This document shows, piece after piece, positions 36,141-47,581 of a DNA stretch of 64,000 bases; the stretch's first letter is position 1; each line of letters opens with the position of its first letter. Source of the stretch: Talpa occidentalis (lineage: Eukaryota > Chordata > Mammalia > Eulipotyphla > Talpidae); the NCBI RefSeq assembly GCF_014898055.3, contig NW_023604861.1, positions 82,804,399-82,868,398 on the forward strand. The letters run 5' to 3'. Below the pieces are notes generated by a model. It saw only the letters and a list, made by a program, of their open reading frames with translations, was not told the DNA's origin and made no database searches. The position numbers and the translations under genes are program-made.

Positions 36141-37540
36141 TGGGGAATTGGGCTCCCTGGAGGGACTGAAAGAGGAAGCAGAGGGACTATTCCACGTTTC
36201 TAGAAACAAACCTGACTTCATGAGTGGTTAAAATTTCCCCTTGGACTTAGGGAGCCCAATCTATGCTTGCTAAATACTTTGAATATTATCCTTCAGAAGT
36301 GGAAATTTCTTTATGGAAGTCTCATTTTATAAATCTTTGTGTCTCCTTACCTCTCACGCTAACTTCTGCACATAACACAAACCAGAGGCTTAGTGACTGT
36401 ACAATGAGTGAATAAATTATAAAGTGAAAAAGTTAAACAGATTAGCAATAAATGTTAAAATATATACACATCTTAAATAATAATGTAAGTAAATAAATTC
36501 ATTCAACATATTAATGAGCATGTGATGTTCTAGGCTCTGGGCTTACAATACTAATAAGACAATGAAGATGAACCAACTGACACTTATTCCCTAGTGGAGG
36601 AAACTGACAATAAACAAGTAATCAATGAATTTATGTTGACTAAGTGCTAAGAAAAATAAAGAAGGGTTAAGGAATCATTGGAAGAATGTCTATTCTAGGT
36701 AAAATGGTTATTTTAAGAGCTGCTTGAGGAAGGAGTTTTGAACAGAAATGTGAATAATGTGAAGAGTGGGAAAGGGATTGGTAAGACGGGCCACTAAACT
36801 GCACAAGTGTAGGCTCACTAGTCTAACTTGTGTGTTTCCAACTTACGATATTAGGTATACATCCCTTTAGGATTGCCTACTCTGGTATTTAGTTTTATTT
36901 GGATAAGTAATTTAAATGGTTCCTACGGGAAACACTTAACTCTTTTAGGAAAAAAAATCTGTGTCCAAGATAACTTTCCCATACCTTTTGCTGCTTCTTT
37001 TCCTAATGTGTCTTCAAGTACATGGTGATAGGGTTTTACATGATATCATAGGTTTGAAAAACAGTTCTTTAGGCCCATCTGGTATCCTTGCAGAATCAGA
37101 TATAGTCTGCAAGGGTAAAGTATACTGCCAGGATAGTAATGGGCTATGGGAAAGGGCTGGTGGGCTCCTGTTGTTTCCTTCCCTACCATGAAGCTGCCTC
37201 TTACAACTTCATGATTGGATATCACCATTGATAAAAAGAAAATCTTAAAAGCAGACAGAGAAAAAGACACACAACTTGGGGGTAGGAGGGAGCAGGAAGA
37301 AGATAAGAATTACAACAGACTGCTTACCATAAACTTCGAAAGTCAAAACACAACGGAGCGAGGTAGTCATGTGGCTCTCAGGTGGCAGATGAGATAGGTG
37401 TCCAAATGGACAGATAGGAGACAATCACTAGTCATGAAATTAGGGGATGATGTCAATTGGAGAGAAGGAAACAAGAGGAGTCCACCAGCCCTTCCCCACA
37501 TCTCATTGCTGTCCTGGTGACAAATATTGACCTAGAAGAA
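36141..37540. other. Intergenic DNA with a possible L2 fragment
   Basis: No gene is supported. About 36480-36665 resembles an ancient L2 3' region (ATTCATTCAACATATTAATGAGC, GTTCTAGGCTCTGGGC, AATAAACAAGTAATCAATG). The rest is unremarkable. Confidence 0.5.
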
Positions 37541-38440
37541 TATTTTTTATTTTTTGTGTGTGGTAAAATGACAAATTTTACTATTTTAACCATTTTAAAG
37601 TATACAGGTGAGTGGCAGGAAGTACACTGACATTGTTCTACAACCATTACCACTATCCAACTCCAGAAAATTTTCATTATCCTCAACTGAAATTCTGTAT
37701 TCACTAAATGATAACTTGCCATGTCCTCCTATTCCCCATCTCCTGGAATCACCATTCTATTTTCTGTCTCTAAGAGTTTGACTAGTATAGGAACCTCACA
37801 TAAGCAGAATCATACACTATTTGTCCTTTTGTTTCTGGTCTATTTCACTAGGCATAATGTCTTCAAGGATCACCCATGTTGTGTCATGTATCAGGATTTC
37901 ATTCCTTTTCAAAGCTGGACAGTTTTCTATGGTATGTATATGCTACCTTTTGTTTATCCATTCATCTGTCAGTGGAATTTGATTATTGCAAATAATGCTG
38001 CTATGAACATTGGCGTTCAAGTATCTGTTCAAGTCCCTATTTCAATTATTTTGGATATGTACCCAGACTACCCCATTTTACATTGCCACCAATAGTTCAT
38101 AAAGGTTCCAATTTTCTCCACATTCTTGCCAACACTTGTTATTTTCTGAGTTTTATTTGTTTGATAAAGCTATTCTAATTAGTGTGAGGTGGTATCTCAT
38201 TGTGATTTCTGTTTGCCTTGTCCTACTTTTTAATGATAGTGAGTGTATTTTCATGTGCTTATTAGACACTTGATATTTTCTTGGGAGAAATGGCTATCCA
38301 ACTCCTTTTAATTGAGTTGTTTGGTGGGGTTTTTTTGTATTGCAGTTATTCTGTATATTAATTTCTTATCAAATATATGACTTATATTGTTTGACACTCT
38401 ATGGATTGCTTTTTCTCTGTGTTAATACTGTCCTTTGATG
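37541..38440 (-). mobile_element. Old L1 (L1M type), antisense, about 0.9 kb
   Basis: The + strand text follows the antisense of an old L1 3' region in order: TTTTAACCATTTTAAAGTATACAG, CCACCATTCTATTTTCTGTCTC, AAGCAGAATCATACACTATTTGTCC, GTTTATCCATTCATCTGTCAG, AATGCTGCTATGAACATTGG, and GTGAGGTGGTATCTCATTGTG. Small deletions are visible and no open frame remains. Confidence 0.88.
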
Positions 38441-39503
38441 CTTGAGAGTATTGCTGATAGTGCAAGGGAAACATGTGGACCTGGAAGCCCTGTTTTTCCA
38501 AGCTATGAGATCATGTAAGTCCCTCTCTCACTACAAACCTGAAGGTTACCTTAGGAAAGGAAACACTGGAGATTATAGGGGTGCTTTTGTGGAGACAGGT
38601 ATATAATTTTTTTCCCTAAAAAGCTAAGCATTTCTTGTAAGTCTTACCTAAATTCCTTACCAGACAAAGCTTAAAACAAGAGTGGATATCTGTTGTTATT
38701 GTTTTTCTCCCCATAGAGACTGCTGGGAAAAAAAACCAGATCACCTCAAAGGGTGAATTAAAGAAATTATTGAACATACCAGCTGAGTCTTGGACCAGCT
38801 TCAGTCCTCAAACAGGCCCTCCTGGACATCTTCTGGAGCCCCAAGAGGCAGTTTCAAGACTGTATCACTTAATACTGGGCTCCAAAGAAGGGGCTTTTTT
38901 AGTCTGTTCTCAGGATAGTCATACTCATACTAGAAACAGAATGACTGCTAAAACTCAGGTTCACCAACCATGGCGAATTTTCACTCCAACATTTTTGGAA
39001 CTCATCCTTCCATCATTCATTAGTCCATGGCCTCAGGAGCCCAGGCAGCCAGCTTATTCCCCACTAGGCAATGATCTTTTTATAGGCACATGGACTAGCC
39101 CAAGATAAAGACATATAAATACTGGCATTGGGAGGTCGTTAATAACTTTCTGGACCCCACCTTACAGAGAGATCAACTAATTGATAAGTCAAGCCCCATT
39201 ATATACAATAATCTTTATAGGATCTCATTCTTTCACATGAACAGATGGTCAGTGATTACTACAGAACTGAGGAAACCTTCCAACATAAAATGCAAACATC
39301 ATAATAAACATACAGAAAAATTAAAGTCAGTGGAAATAGAGACAATAGAAGAAGCAGAAGAAAATGAAAAACAAGTGAACAAACACAAAACTCTATAATC
39401 AATATCCTTCAAAGAGAGTATATCATCAATCAGCATATCATCCTTTAAAGAAGGAAACATTCGGAGAAAGAGTTCTTGGAAATTCAAAAGTTAGGGTTTT
39501 ATT
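38441..39503. other. Intergenic DNA without recognised features
   Basis: Open frames here (for example 38770-39108) are short and contain no domain I recognise. I see no promoter, repeat or RNA gene. Confidence 0.5.
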
Positions 39504-39631
39504 TATTTTATTTATTTTTGTATATTTTACATCATTGTTCATTTTCCTTTTTTTTACAATGTTTGCTTTCTTTTCTCAGGAGTAGTTCCCATAGAATTTC
39601 CACCATCAGTTCACCCATGCACCATCACCAT
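39504..39631 (-). mobile_element. 5'-truncated L1, 3' UTR only (about 130 bases)
   Basis: It has the same L1 3' UTR as the copies at 12.8 and 16.4 kb (TTTTACATCATTGTTCATTTTCC, TTTACAATGTTTGCTTTC, CACCATCAGTTCACCC). Flanks AGTTAGGGTTTTATT (39489-39503) and AGTTAGGGTGTTATT (39632-39646) are the target-site duplication. Confidence 0.88.
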
Positions 39632-40224
39632 AGTTAGGGTGTTATTTTGCAGTGAGAAACCCAGCGTTCCCACATTCCAGGCAGTGGGCAGTGTATATCT
39701 CCTTCCTTTAAGTGGAAGTGTTTCACTCATCATTTCCATTTCCATCCCACTGCGTAGAACTTAGTCACATAGACACACCTGGATGCAAGAGAGGCTGAGA
39801 AATGAGTTCTTTAGTCTGAATGATCAAGTGGCTAGTTAAAAAAAAAAAAAAGGCATTCTACTATTAATTAAAAAGAGGAGAAGACCTGGAAGATACATTG
39901 AAGAAACGGCCCATAAAGCAAAATACAAAGAAAATTTGATGGAAAATTGGAGACAAAGTATAAAAGATGTTCTAGAAGTAGAGAGTAAAGGGGAGGGTAT
40001 AAATTAAGTGATACCAAAATATAACTGAAATAACCTTAATTGAAAGACCTCAATGAGTGCCCAAAATTTTGAATCAAAAAGATTTGCATGACAGTCTGTT
40101 ATATTTCAATTATATCTCAGTAAAAATTATATTAAGGTTATTTTAATTAATAATAATGAGTCATAATGGGATCACTGTAAAAAATAATAAAGTAAAATGG
40201 GAATAAAGGTTTACACTGGTAAAA

Positions 40225-40420
40225 ACTAGTGCTTTTCGAATTTTTACTATGTGCCAGGCACTGCTTTAAGCATTTAACACAGAATAACTCACTTATTCTT
40301 CAAAACAATAGCATGAGTACTGTTATTTCTTCCACTTTACAAACAGATAAACTGAAGCAGAAAAGATAGTGTAATGTACCCAAGCTCATTCAGCTAGCAA
40401 GTGGTGGTCACCCTGCAGAT
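40225..40420 (+). repeat. MIR SINE (ancient)
   Basis: Clear MIR text: TACTATGTGCCAGGCACTGC, CTCACTTATTCTTCAAAACAATAG, CACTTTACAAACAGATAAACTGAAGC and CAGCTAGCAAGTGGTGG. Confidence 0.8.
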
Positions 40421-40952
40421 GAGAAATGGATTCAGCTATCAAGACTGATTCCACCACATATATACCAAGAAGACACGAAGAGATTTATTATGCACCTAAT
40501 GATGTCTTGCATGCCTCAGTCTCCCTAGTACTTCTGAAAATGAGACAGGCAGATGAGGTGACTGGTTTCAGTTTTAATTGTGGCTAGTGAGTAGAGGGGA
40601 AGTGTTTTCACGTACAGGTGGGGGTTTGCATGGTTTTAACTTCCCAAAGAGTGAACACTGGGCTTATTTCTTTGCCTACAGATTAGGTAGGAGAGGAGGA
40701 AGCGGTGGGGGCTGAAACCTGTCAACAGTCAAATACAAAAAATGAAGTCAGATTCTTCATGAAGCTAGAATTCAAGTCAAAACATTTGCAAAGCAATAGG
40801 GATAAGAAAAAGATCCTAAATGTTTCCAGAGAAACAAGTTAGAGAGAAACAAAATCAGGAATCAAGAAAATCCCTTTCCAAAGGAAATATAGGAGGACAG
40901 AGCCAGTGGAGCAACACCTTGAAAATTCTGGGGGACAATTATTTCTAACCTA

Positions 40953-41292
40953 GATGTCTTAGTCTGTTCAGGATGCCATAACAAAACAGACTGAATGGGT
41001 TAAAACAATAGAAATTTATTCTCACAGTTCTGGAGGCTGAGAAATCCAAGATCAAGGCACTGACAACTTTGATGTCTGCTGAAGTTGTCTGTTCATAGAG
41101 GGCAGTCTTTGTAACCTCACATGGCAGAGGGGAAGGCGACCACTCATCCCCCTCCATAAAGACACTAACTCAATCATCTGGGTTCCACTGTCATGATATC
41201 CCCAAAGCCCTACTTCCAAACACCATCACATCGGGCATAGAGTTTCAACATATGAATTTGGGACAACACAAACATTCAGTCTATGACACTGG
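40953..41292 (-). mobile_element. MaLR (MST/MLT1-like) LTR, antisense
   Basis: The antisense of a MaLR LTR reads in order: TTAGTCTGTTCAGGATGCCATAAC, AAATTTATTCTCACAGTTCTGGAGGC, CCTCACATGGCAGAGG, and CATATGAATTTGGGACAACACAAACATTCAGTC. It is diverged and non-coding. Confidence 0.85.
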
Positions 41293-41840
41293 GAACTATA
41301 CCCAACCATATTATCAGTTAAGTATGATTGTGGGAAAAAAATCACATCCAGATAATCAAGCTCTCAACAAATTTAACTGTATTGTGTCCTTTATTGGGAG
41401 CTATAGGAGGGTGTGCATCATTGATATTACAAAATAAATCAATAAAGAGGAAGACACAATTTTATCTCAACAAAGTTGGGAAAAGAAAGGGGGCGGGGGA
41501 GGAAGGAGGGCGACAGGGAAAGGCACAGAACCAAAGAGAGCTGATGTAACAGAACAGAAGAATGAAGGAAATTCCCAGAATGATGATGTAGAGGAAAAAG
41601 CTGTATGGCAGGCCAAGAGAAGAATTTGTAGTGGAGAGAACGTTTGACTCCAGGAGTATTGTCTCCCAGAAAAATGGGATGGACATGTCATCTATATGCA
41701 GGGTCATACTGACAGGCAATTTTACAGCTGTGGATGAGTTACTGATAAAGGCATAGATGGAAAAGGGAATTATGAGTCCTGAAAAAAAGACTAAAGAGAA
41801 GGCACATAATCATACTACTCTAGTTAGTTACAAACATTAA

Positions 41841-42208
41841 TGTCCCGACCCGCGGGATTCGTAGGCACGAAAAGAGAAGGGCTGAGGATTGAAATGAGGG
41901 GCTTGAGACAACTTGACGCTAGCGTTTACTTCTTTATTTTTCCTTTTCCTTTCTTTTACTTTTCCCTGTCTTTCTACCTTCCCTGACCTTCTCTCTGCTC
42001 CTCTCACAATAACTTCTCTCGCAATAACCTCCTGACCTTCTCGTGGTTCTCTTCTTATATCCTGGTAGCTCCTCTCATTGTACCTCCCAGTCTCATTTGA
42101 TTAATAGGAAACACCTGTGGTTTCTCAGCAGGTGAAACGGTAAAGCGAAAACTAATTAATAGCACGTGTGTTGCGCAACACGGCGCATGCTCCAGGCGGC
42201 TCCGGACA
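41841..42208 (-). mobile_element. CpG-rich solo LTR with 6-base target duplication (class II-like ERV)
   Basis: A 368-base unit starts TGTCCCGACC and ends TCCGGACA (TG...CA with inverted ends) between two copies of CATTAA (41835-41840, 42209-42214). Read on the - strand it has a TATA-like GGATATAAGAAG, an AATAAAG poly(A) signal farther on, and a CpG-rich end, in proper U3-R-U5 order. No internal viral genes are present, so it is a solo LTR left by recombination. Six-base duplication and layout fit betaretrovirus-like (class II) elements. High CpG retention suggests a recent insertion. The family name is unknown to me. Confidence 0.85.
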
Positions 42209-42251
42209 CATTAATAGCAATTACTATGTTTTAGACATGATTGTAAATTTT

Positions 42252-42526
42252 TTAAAAAAGATTTATTTATTATGCATACAAGAACTGGGGCACAGGCCAG
42301 AGATGCAGGGAAGTGGGTGAGAGGACTCACCAGAGACAGAGTGGGGAGCAGAACAGGCAGATCAACCAAAGTACACTGCCGGAGGGGAGCAACGGGCAAG
42401 CCAGGAGAGGTCTGCTGTGCCATGTGGGTCACCTGCCTGGCCAGCAGGGGAATCGAACTCATGCTGCAGTGGCTGCCCACAGCCTCATGGGTTGCGTCTT
42501 AACCCCTTTTGCCACCAGGGGGGCCC
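42252..42526 (-). mobile_element. tRNA-derived SINE, GCATACAAGAACTGGGG subtype
   Basis: An antisense SINE with a TGCATACAAGAACTGGGGCACAG body and reversed head ending GCCACCAGGGGGGCC. Flanks TTGTAAATTTTTT and TTGTAAATGTTTT resemble a decayed target duplication. It lies only some 40 bases from the solo LTR. Confidence 0.88.
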
Positions 42527-42610
42527 CCATTTTGTAAATGTTTTATTTACATTTATTGACCCATCTAATCCTCACAGCAACTCATTTTTCAGATAAGAAA
42601 TCTTTAGCAA

Positions 42611-44001
42611 AGTACACCATACAACTGATAAAGGACTGATATCAAAGATCTACAAAGAGCTTACACACTCAACAAAAACAAAGCAAACAATCCAATCAAA
42701 AAATGGGCAGCAGAGATAAAAAGACACATTTCAAAAGAGGAAATGCAAATGACTCACAGGTAGATAAAAAAATGTTCAAAATCACTTATAATCAGGGCAA
42801 TGCAAATCAAAACCACAATGAGATGCCACCTCACATCAGTGTATTAAGAAAACAAACTGGCAACAACAAATGCTGGTGAGGATGTGGAGAAAAAAAGAAC
42901 CCTCTTACACTGCTGGTGGGAATGCAAACTGGTCCAACCAGTGTGGGAAGTTGTGTGAAGGATCCTTAAAATACTAAAAACGGATCTACCATATGATTCA
43001 GTGATTCCACTTCTAGGAATCTACCCAAAGGACACATAACACTAATTTGAAGGAAGACCAGCTCTCCTATATTTATTGCAGCACTATTTGCAATAGCTAA
43101 GATATGGAAACAACCTAAATGCTCCCTAACAAAGGATCAAGAAGATGTGGTATATATACACAATGGAATACTACTCAGCAATCAAAAAAGATTAACTCAT
43201 GCCATTTGTGGTGACATGGATGAAACTGGAAGGGATTATGCTAAGCAAATTGAGTCAGAATGAAAAAGAAGAATATTGGATGGGCTCATTTATGGGGAGA
43301 ATATAGGGAAACCAAACAAAGGATCAGGAAAAAGACAAAACTTGCAGGCAAACCATAGATCTGAGGCCTATAGCAGGGGCGGGGAGAGAGAGAGGTCAAA
43401 ACAGGGGAGGGAGATGCACAAGGGACTATGATGATGGGCACAGGTGCCCCAGTGGTGGGAGCATTATGACTACACATGAGGGGAAAAATCAAATATTGCA
43501 CAAAAATGAACAACCATGTAAGAGTATTAAAAAAAAAGAGCATGTATTCAATAGCTATCAATTAAATATACAAAAATTTTTAAAAGAATGACTTTCATTC
43601 TTTAAAAAAAGAAATGAAAGTTTATAATTAGACCTAGGACCCATTTTCAGTTGTGAGCTCTAGGTCAAGGTGTATATTTTTGCATATAAATTTGTAGCAT
43701 ATTTATTGAAATAATATTTTGCTACTGAATTGATTTCATAACTTTACAGATCTGTTAACTCTATTCAGATGGTCTATTTATGGAAGTCTTCTCTGTTCCA
43801 TTGAGTATCTTTTCACCATTATCACAATGTCTTATTACTTTCAATGCTAAGTCTTGATTTTGGATATGGTAAGTCCTCTAACTTTAATCATCTATTTCAA
43901 AATTCTTTTAACTATTCAAAGTTCTTTGACAAATCTAGTCCTTCTGCCTTGCTATGTAGTTGTTTTCAAGTTTATTAATAAAAAAGTATATTGAAAAAAA
44001 G
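42611..44001 (+). mobile_element. 5'-truncated L1 with probable 3' transduction
   Basis: From 42611 the text is L1 ORF2 C-terminus and 3' UTR (broken frames) to an A-rich run near 43530-43538. It is followed by about 450 bases of non-L1 or antisense old-L1 sequence ending with AATAAA (43977-43982) and a second A run (43994-44000). The perfect 15-base duplication AGAAATCTTTAGCAA (42596-42610, 44002-44016) encloses the entire unit. The simplest reading is an L1 transcript that read through its own signal and carried flanking DNA with it. Confidence 0.78.
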
Positions 44002-44127
44002 AGAAATCTTTAGCAAGTGCTCAAATACCTGTTGAAGGTTATGCAGTATCTTCTTTTCTGTATGGAGATTCTAGGGGAGAACTGATTTCCTTAACTTTTC
44101 CATCTTTGAGAGCTTCCTACATTCCTT

Positions 44128-44384
44128 TTTTTTAAAAAGATTTTTTTATTTACTTATGCATACAAGAAATGGGGTGTAGGCCAGAGGTACAGGGGGTCGG
44201 GGTGAAAGGATTCACCAGAGACAGGGTGGGGAGCCAAACAGGAGGATCCACCAAAACACACTGCTGAGAGGAGCAGCACAAGACAACTAGGAAAAGGCTG
44301 TTGTGCAGGGAATCGAACTCAGGCCACAGTGGCTGGTGATAGCGTGATAGCACGGTCTTTAACCCTGAGCCATGAGGGAGGCCC
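44128..44384 (-). mobile_element. tRNA-derived SINE, diverged copy
   Basis: An antisense SINE of the GCATACAAGAAATGGGG form with the head partly deleted (body jumps from GTTGTGCAGGG to AATCGAACTC). Flanks CCTACATTCC and CTTACATTCT look like the target duplication. Confidence 0.85.
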
Positions 44385-44481
44385 CTCCTCTTACATTCTT
44401 GGCTTGCAGTCTCTCCCCAATCTGTGAAGCCAGCAGTGTAGCATCTTCTCTCCCTCTGACTTCTTCATCCCTACATCTTCT

Positions 44482-44709
44482 CTAAATCTTGAGTCCTCTG
44501 CCTTCCTTTTATTAAGACCCTGGTGATTATACCGGACTGAACCTATAATCCATGATAATCTCTCCATCTCAAAATTTGTAATCACATCTGAAAAGTCCCT
44601 TTTACCATGTAAGGTAAAAAAGTCATAGATTCTGGGGATTAGAGCTTGTGCATATCTGAGGAGACATTATTCAGTTTAAAACACACAGCCAGGGGGTGAA
44701 AGAAAAATT
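44482..44709 (+). repeat. 228-base duplicated segment, copy 1
   Basis: Starts CTAAATCTTGAGTCCTCTGC and is nearly identical to 45706-45932. It belongs to an older interspersed repeat that continues to the left of this copy, to about 44391. Shared private differences show that the two copies arose by local duplication. Confidence 0.9.
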
Positions 44710-45705
44710 CAAGTCTAGAGGCTCAAGGTAATCTAGCTCTAGAATTTTTAACTCTTAATTGTTATGCTGTTACCTCTGTGAGAATATTCACACAATCATA
44801 ATCATGATGAGACTAAACATGGATTTAAGAAAACTTGTGATTTAAGCACACTGGGAAGAGAAAGAAAGGGGAAGTATATAGTGAGCAGCAGAAGGAAGCT
44901 ACTTCTCCATATGGCTAATTCCCCATATTTCACAGAATAAAGGCAATAGATAGACTAAATGCTTGGAAACTTAAAAACTTTAAGAATAAATCTGTAATCA
45001 AGTTATTAATATGTGTGTATGTATGTATATGTCTACATATACATAAAAGAGATGGGTAAAAAAAAAGTTGGAAAAGATTGTCTCAAAGGTAGAGAAAGGA
45101 ACTAGTGTCTAGGCATTACTTTGATTAAAAACATTTAATTAGAAAACCCCAAGGTGTGAATATGAGAACCTGTTTATGAAGTTTCTATTTGCAGTGTCCT
45201 CCCTTCTGGTCTCTATTCTCATGTTCCCCAACAACCTGACCTTATCTCAGGATCCTGTTTCTTGCCTCTGGCTCCCTGCATGATGATTAGATTTGTCTGA
45301 GTGCCTCAGCCTTGGCACCTTTGCTTGGACACAGTTTTGGTATTTGTCCTCCAGCTGCTAGGACTGGGACTCTGGGTGTCTAAATCCTCACTATGAGGAG
45401 GGGGCCAGACAAGGGCTAATCTGTTTTGGTGGGTTCAAGGCATGGGTAGTGGGTGGGATTCCTCCTTCTCAAGTCTATGTGGTCTGAAGCCAGAAAACAG
45501 ATTTCAAAATCAGAGGCAAAAGTAGAGACAATACATCTCTGAGTTCATCCCAGGAGTAGTGAATAGGAAGTTTCTTCCAAGAACAAGGAGTGACAGAGGG
45601 GGCTGGGATGCTGAGGTGGGCCTTTACTGGGGGTGACAACCAAATGGGCTATATATCAAGTGGGTCCTGGATCTGTCATTAGGATCATTAACAAATATTC
45701 TATTA
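44710..45705. other. Spacer between the duplicated segments
   Basis: No gene or recognised repeat. It includes a short run of TATG-type simple sequence near 45010-45045. Confidence 0.5.
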
Positions 45706-45932
45706 CTAAATCTTGAGTCCTCTGCCTTCCTTTTATTAAGACCCTGGTGATTATACCGGACTGACCCTATAATCCAGGATAATCTCTCCATCTTAAAATT
45801 TATAATCACATCTGAAAAGTCCCTTTCACCATGTAAGGTAAAAAAGTTATAGATTCTGGGGATTAGAGCTTATGCATATCTGAGGAGACAATATTCAGTT
45901 TATCGCACACAGCCAGAGGGTGGAAGAAAAAT
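45706..45932 (+). repeat. 228-base duplicated segment, copy 2
   Basis: A second copy, about 1224 bases to the right of the first and in the same orientation. It lacks the leftward continuation of the older repeat found in copy 1, so copy 1 is likely the donor. Confidence 0.9.
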
Positions 45933-45939
45933 TTTTCTA

Positions 45940-46285
45940 GATTTATGATAGATTACACTTCTCTGTCCTTTAAAATTAGGCATGGACGTGATTTGTTTTG
46001 GCCAATGAAATGTAAGTGGAAGCAGTGTGTGTTATTTCTGGACAGGTATCTTAAGAGCCAACACATTATGTGCTATATCTTCCTACTACACTGATAGTGT
46101 AGCAAGTGTAGAGATGGAGCCTCCATCATCTTGGGTTTCTTGAGTAACTACAATGAGCAGAGCCCCCTGCTGGCTCACATTGAACATATGAAATGAGTGA
46201 GAATTTCCATTGTAATAAGACACTGATGCTTTGCATTGTTTGTTACCTCAGCCTGAACTAACCTATCTTGACAGATGTACTGGAG
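45940..46285 (+). mobile_element. MaLR (MLT1-like) LTR
   Basis: Ancient LTR text in order: TTTGGCCAATGAAATGTAAGTGG, GAGATGGAGCCTCCATCATC, GAGCAGAGCCCCCTGCTGG, CATTGAACATATGAAATGAGTGAG, and TTGTTACCTCAGCCTGAACTAACC. Confidence 0.75.
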
Positions 46286-47440
46286 CAGTGAATCCCCCAG
46301 ACAGTCTTTAAGAACTCTGGGGGTGAAGCCCAGAAAACCAAGTTTGTTCAATGAATCTAAAGGGGAAGTACAAAATCTCAAGCAATGGCAAAGTAGAGTC
46401 AAGAGAAGACTCTTGACTGAGGAGAGCTGGATTGCAGAGGAACAAATAGGAAGTAAAAGTCAGAGGTGGCTAGTTAATTCCAAAGTAAGGAAATTCAGAC
46501 CAAAGTGAACAATACTTGTCTTTATTATTCTCTCAGTTCTGACCCACAGTATGATCTGGTGGATTTAAAAGTTCAAGGTCAGGTGGATCTGAGAGTGGTT
46601 GAAGCTTCATTACTATGAAGCTTGTGGAGCTTCAGGTTGGTCGTGCAGAGGGGATGGGGGCTGAGGGAACTGCTGAGGGAAAGGGTTGAACACAAACCCT
46701 GAGGTGATGAGGACCTCTGCAGAAGCACAGCAGTGTTGATGGTAGGACCTTTCAGCTTTTGGATGAAATGCTCCATTTGGTAATTGCTGTGTGTGGTGGG
46801 TAGCTGTCAGGTGGACAGGGTGTACCCTTCTAAACTGATAGGCACATGAGAAGTTAAATGACTGTGGAGGAAGATGACCTCACTGATTGCTATAGAGGTT
46901 CAGATAGAAGCAAATATGGAAAATATCCACAATTGGAGCTTGGGTCAGAAACATGCAAGGAAGCACTGGGAGTTGGAAAGGATGCCTTAATTCCTCAGGC
47001 ACCCAGGAATTCCCTGATTTCAGGGTGGAGGTCTCAAGCTACAGTAATATGCAGAAAGTCACTTATGAATTTATACTTTGTAGACCATAGTCAGGTCTGC
47101 AACTTGTCAAGGATTTAACTAATCATGTAGCCTCTGAATTATAAAGCAACTTCCAGACTAATAAATAGCCTGCAAATTCCTCTATTTTAGGAACATCAGG
47201 AGTAATTATTTCTTCTTGTGAATGCTTATATCTGCTCTGTGATCTGTATCATTTTTTGTCTAACATTTTAAATTATGTGGTCATGACTGCCTAGTTTATG
47301 CCCCAATAAATTGTTACTTCTTAAAGGGTTTTAAGAATTCTTGATTTCCCTACCCCACATGTACATATTCAACAAATATTTGTTTATGAAAGGACTTTAT
47401 TCATATTGTGAACACATTTGCAGAGCTCATAATCCCTTGT
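46286..47440. other. Intergenic DNA, no recognised gene
   Basis: Only short open frames. The stretch 46850-47330, with AATAAATTGTTACTTCTTAAAG near its end, could be a decayed LTR, but I cannot name a family. Confidence 0.4.
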
Positions 47441-47457
47441 CACCCAATTAGACTTTT

Positions 47458-47564
47458 TTTTTTTTGTGGGACCCTCGCCGGTGGCCGGGGAACTAACCAG
47501 CACTGCAGAGGCTGCGGGCAGCCTCGCAGCCCAGCGCTCAACTACTGTGCCACCAGGGGAGGCC
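47458..47564 (-). mobile_element. Head-only SINE (tRNA-like part joined to poly(A))
   Basis: On the - strand the tRNA-like head of the SINE (GGGCCTCCCCTGGTGG to GAGGGTCCCACA) is followed immediately by an A run. The 160-base body and usual TAAATAAATCTTT tail are absent. A 17-base duplication with one mismatch (CACCCAATTAGACTTTT 47441-47457, CACCCAATTAGTCTTTT 47565-47581) shows that the short form itself was retroposed. Confidence 0.92.
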
Positions 47565-47581
47565 CACCCAATTAGTCTTTT

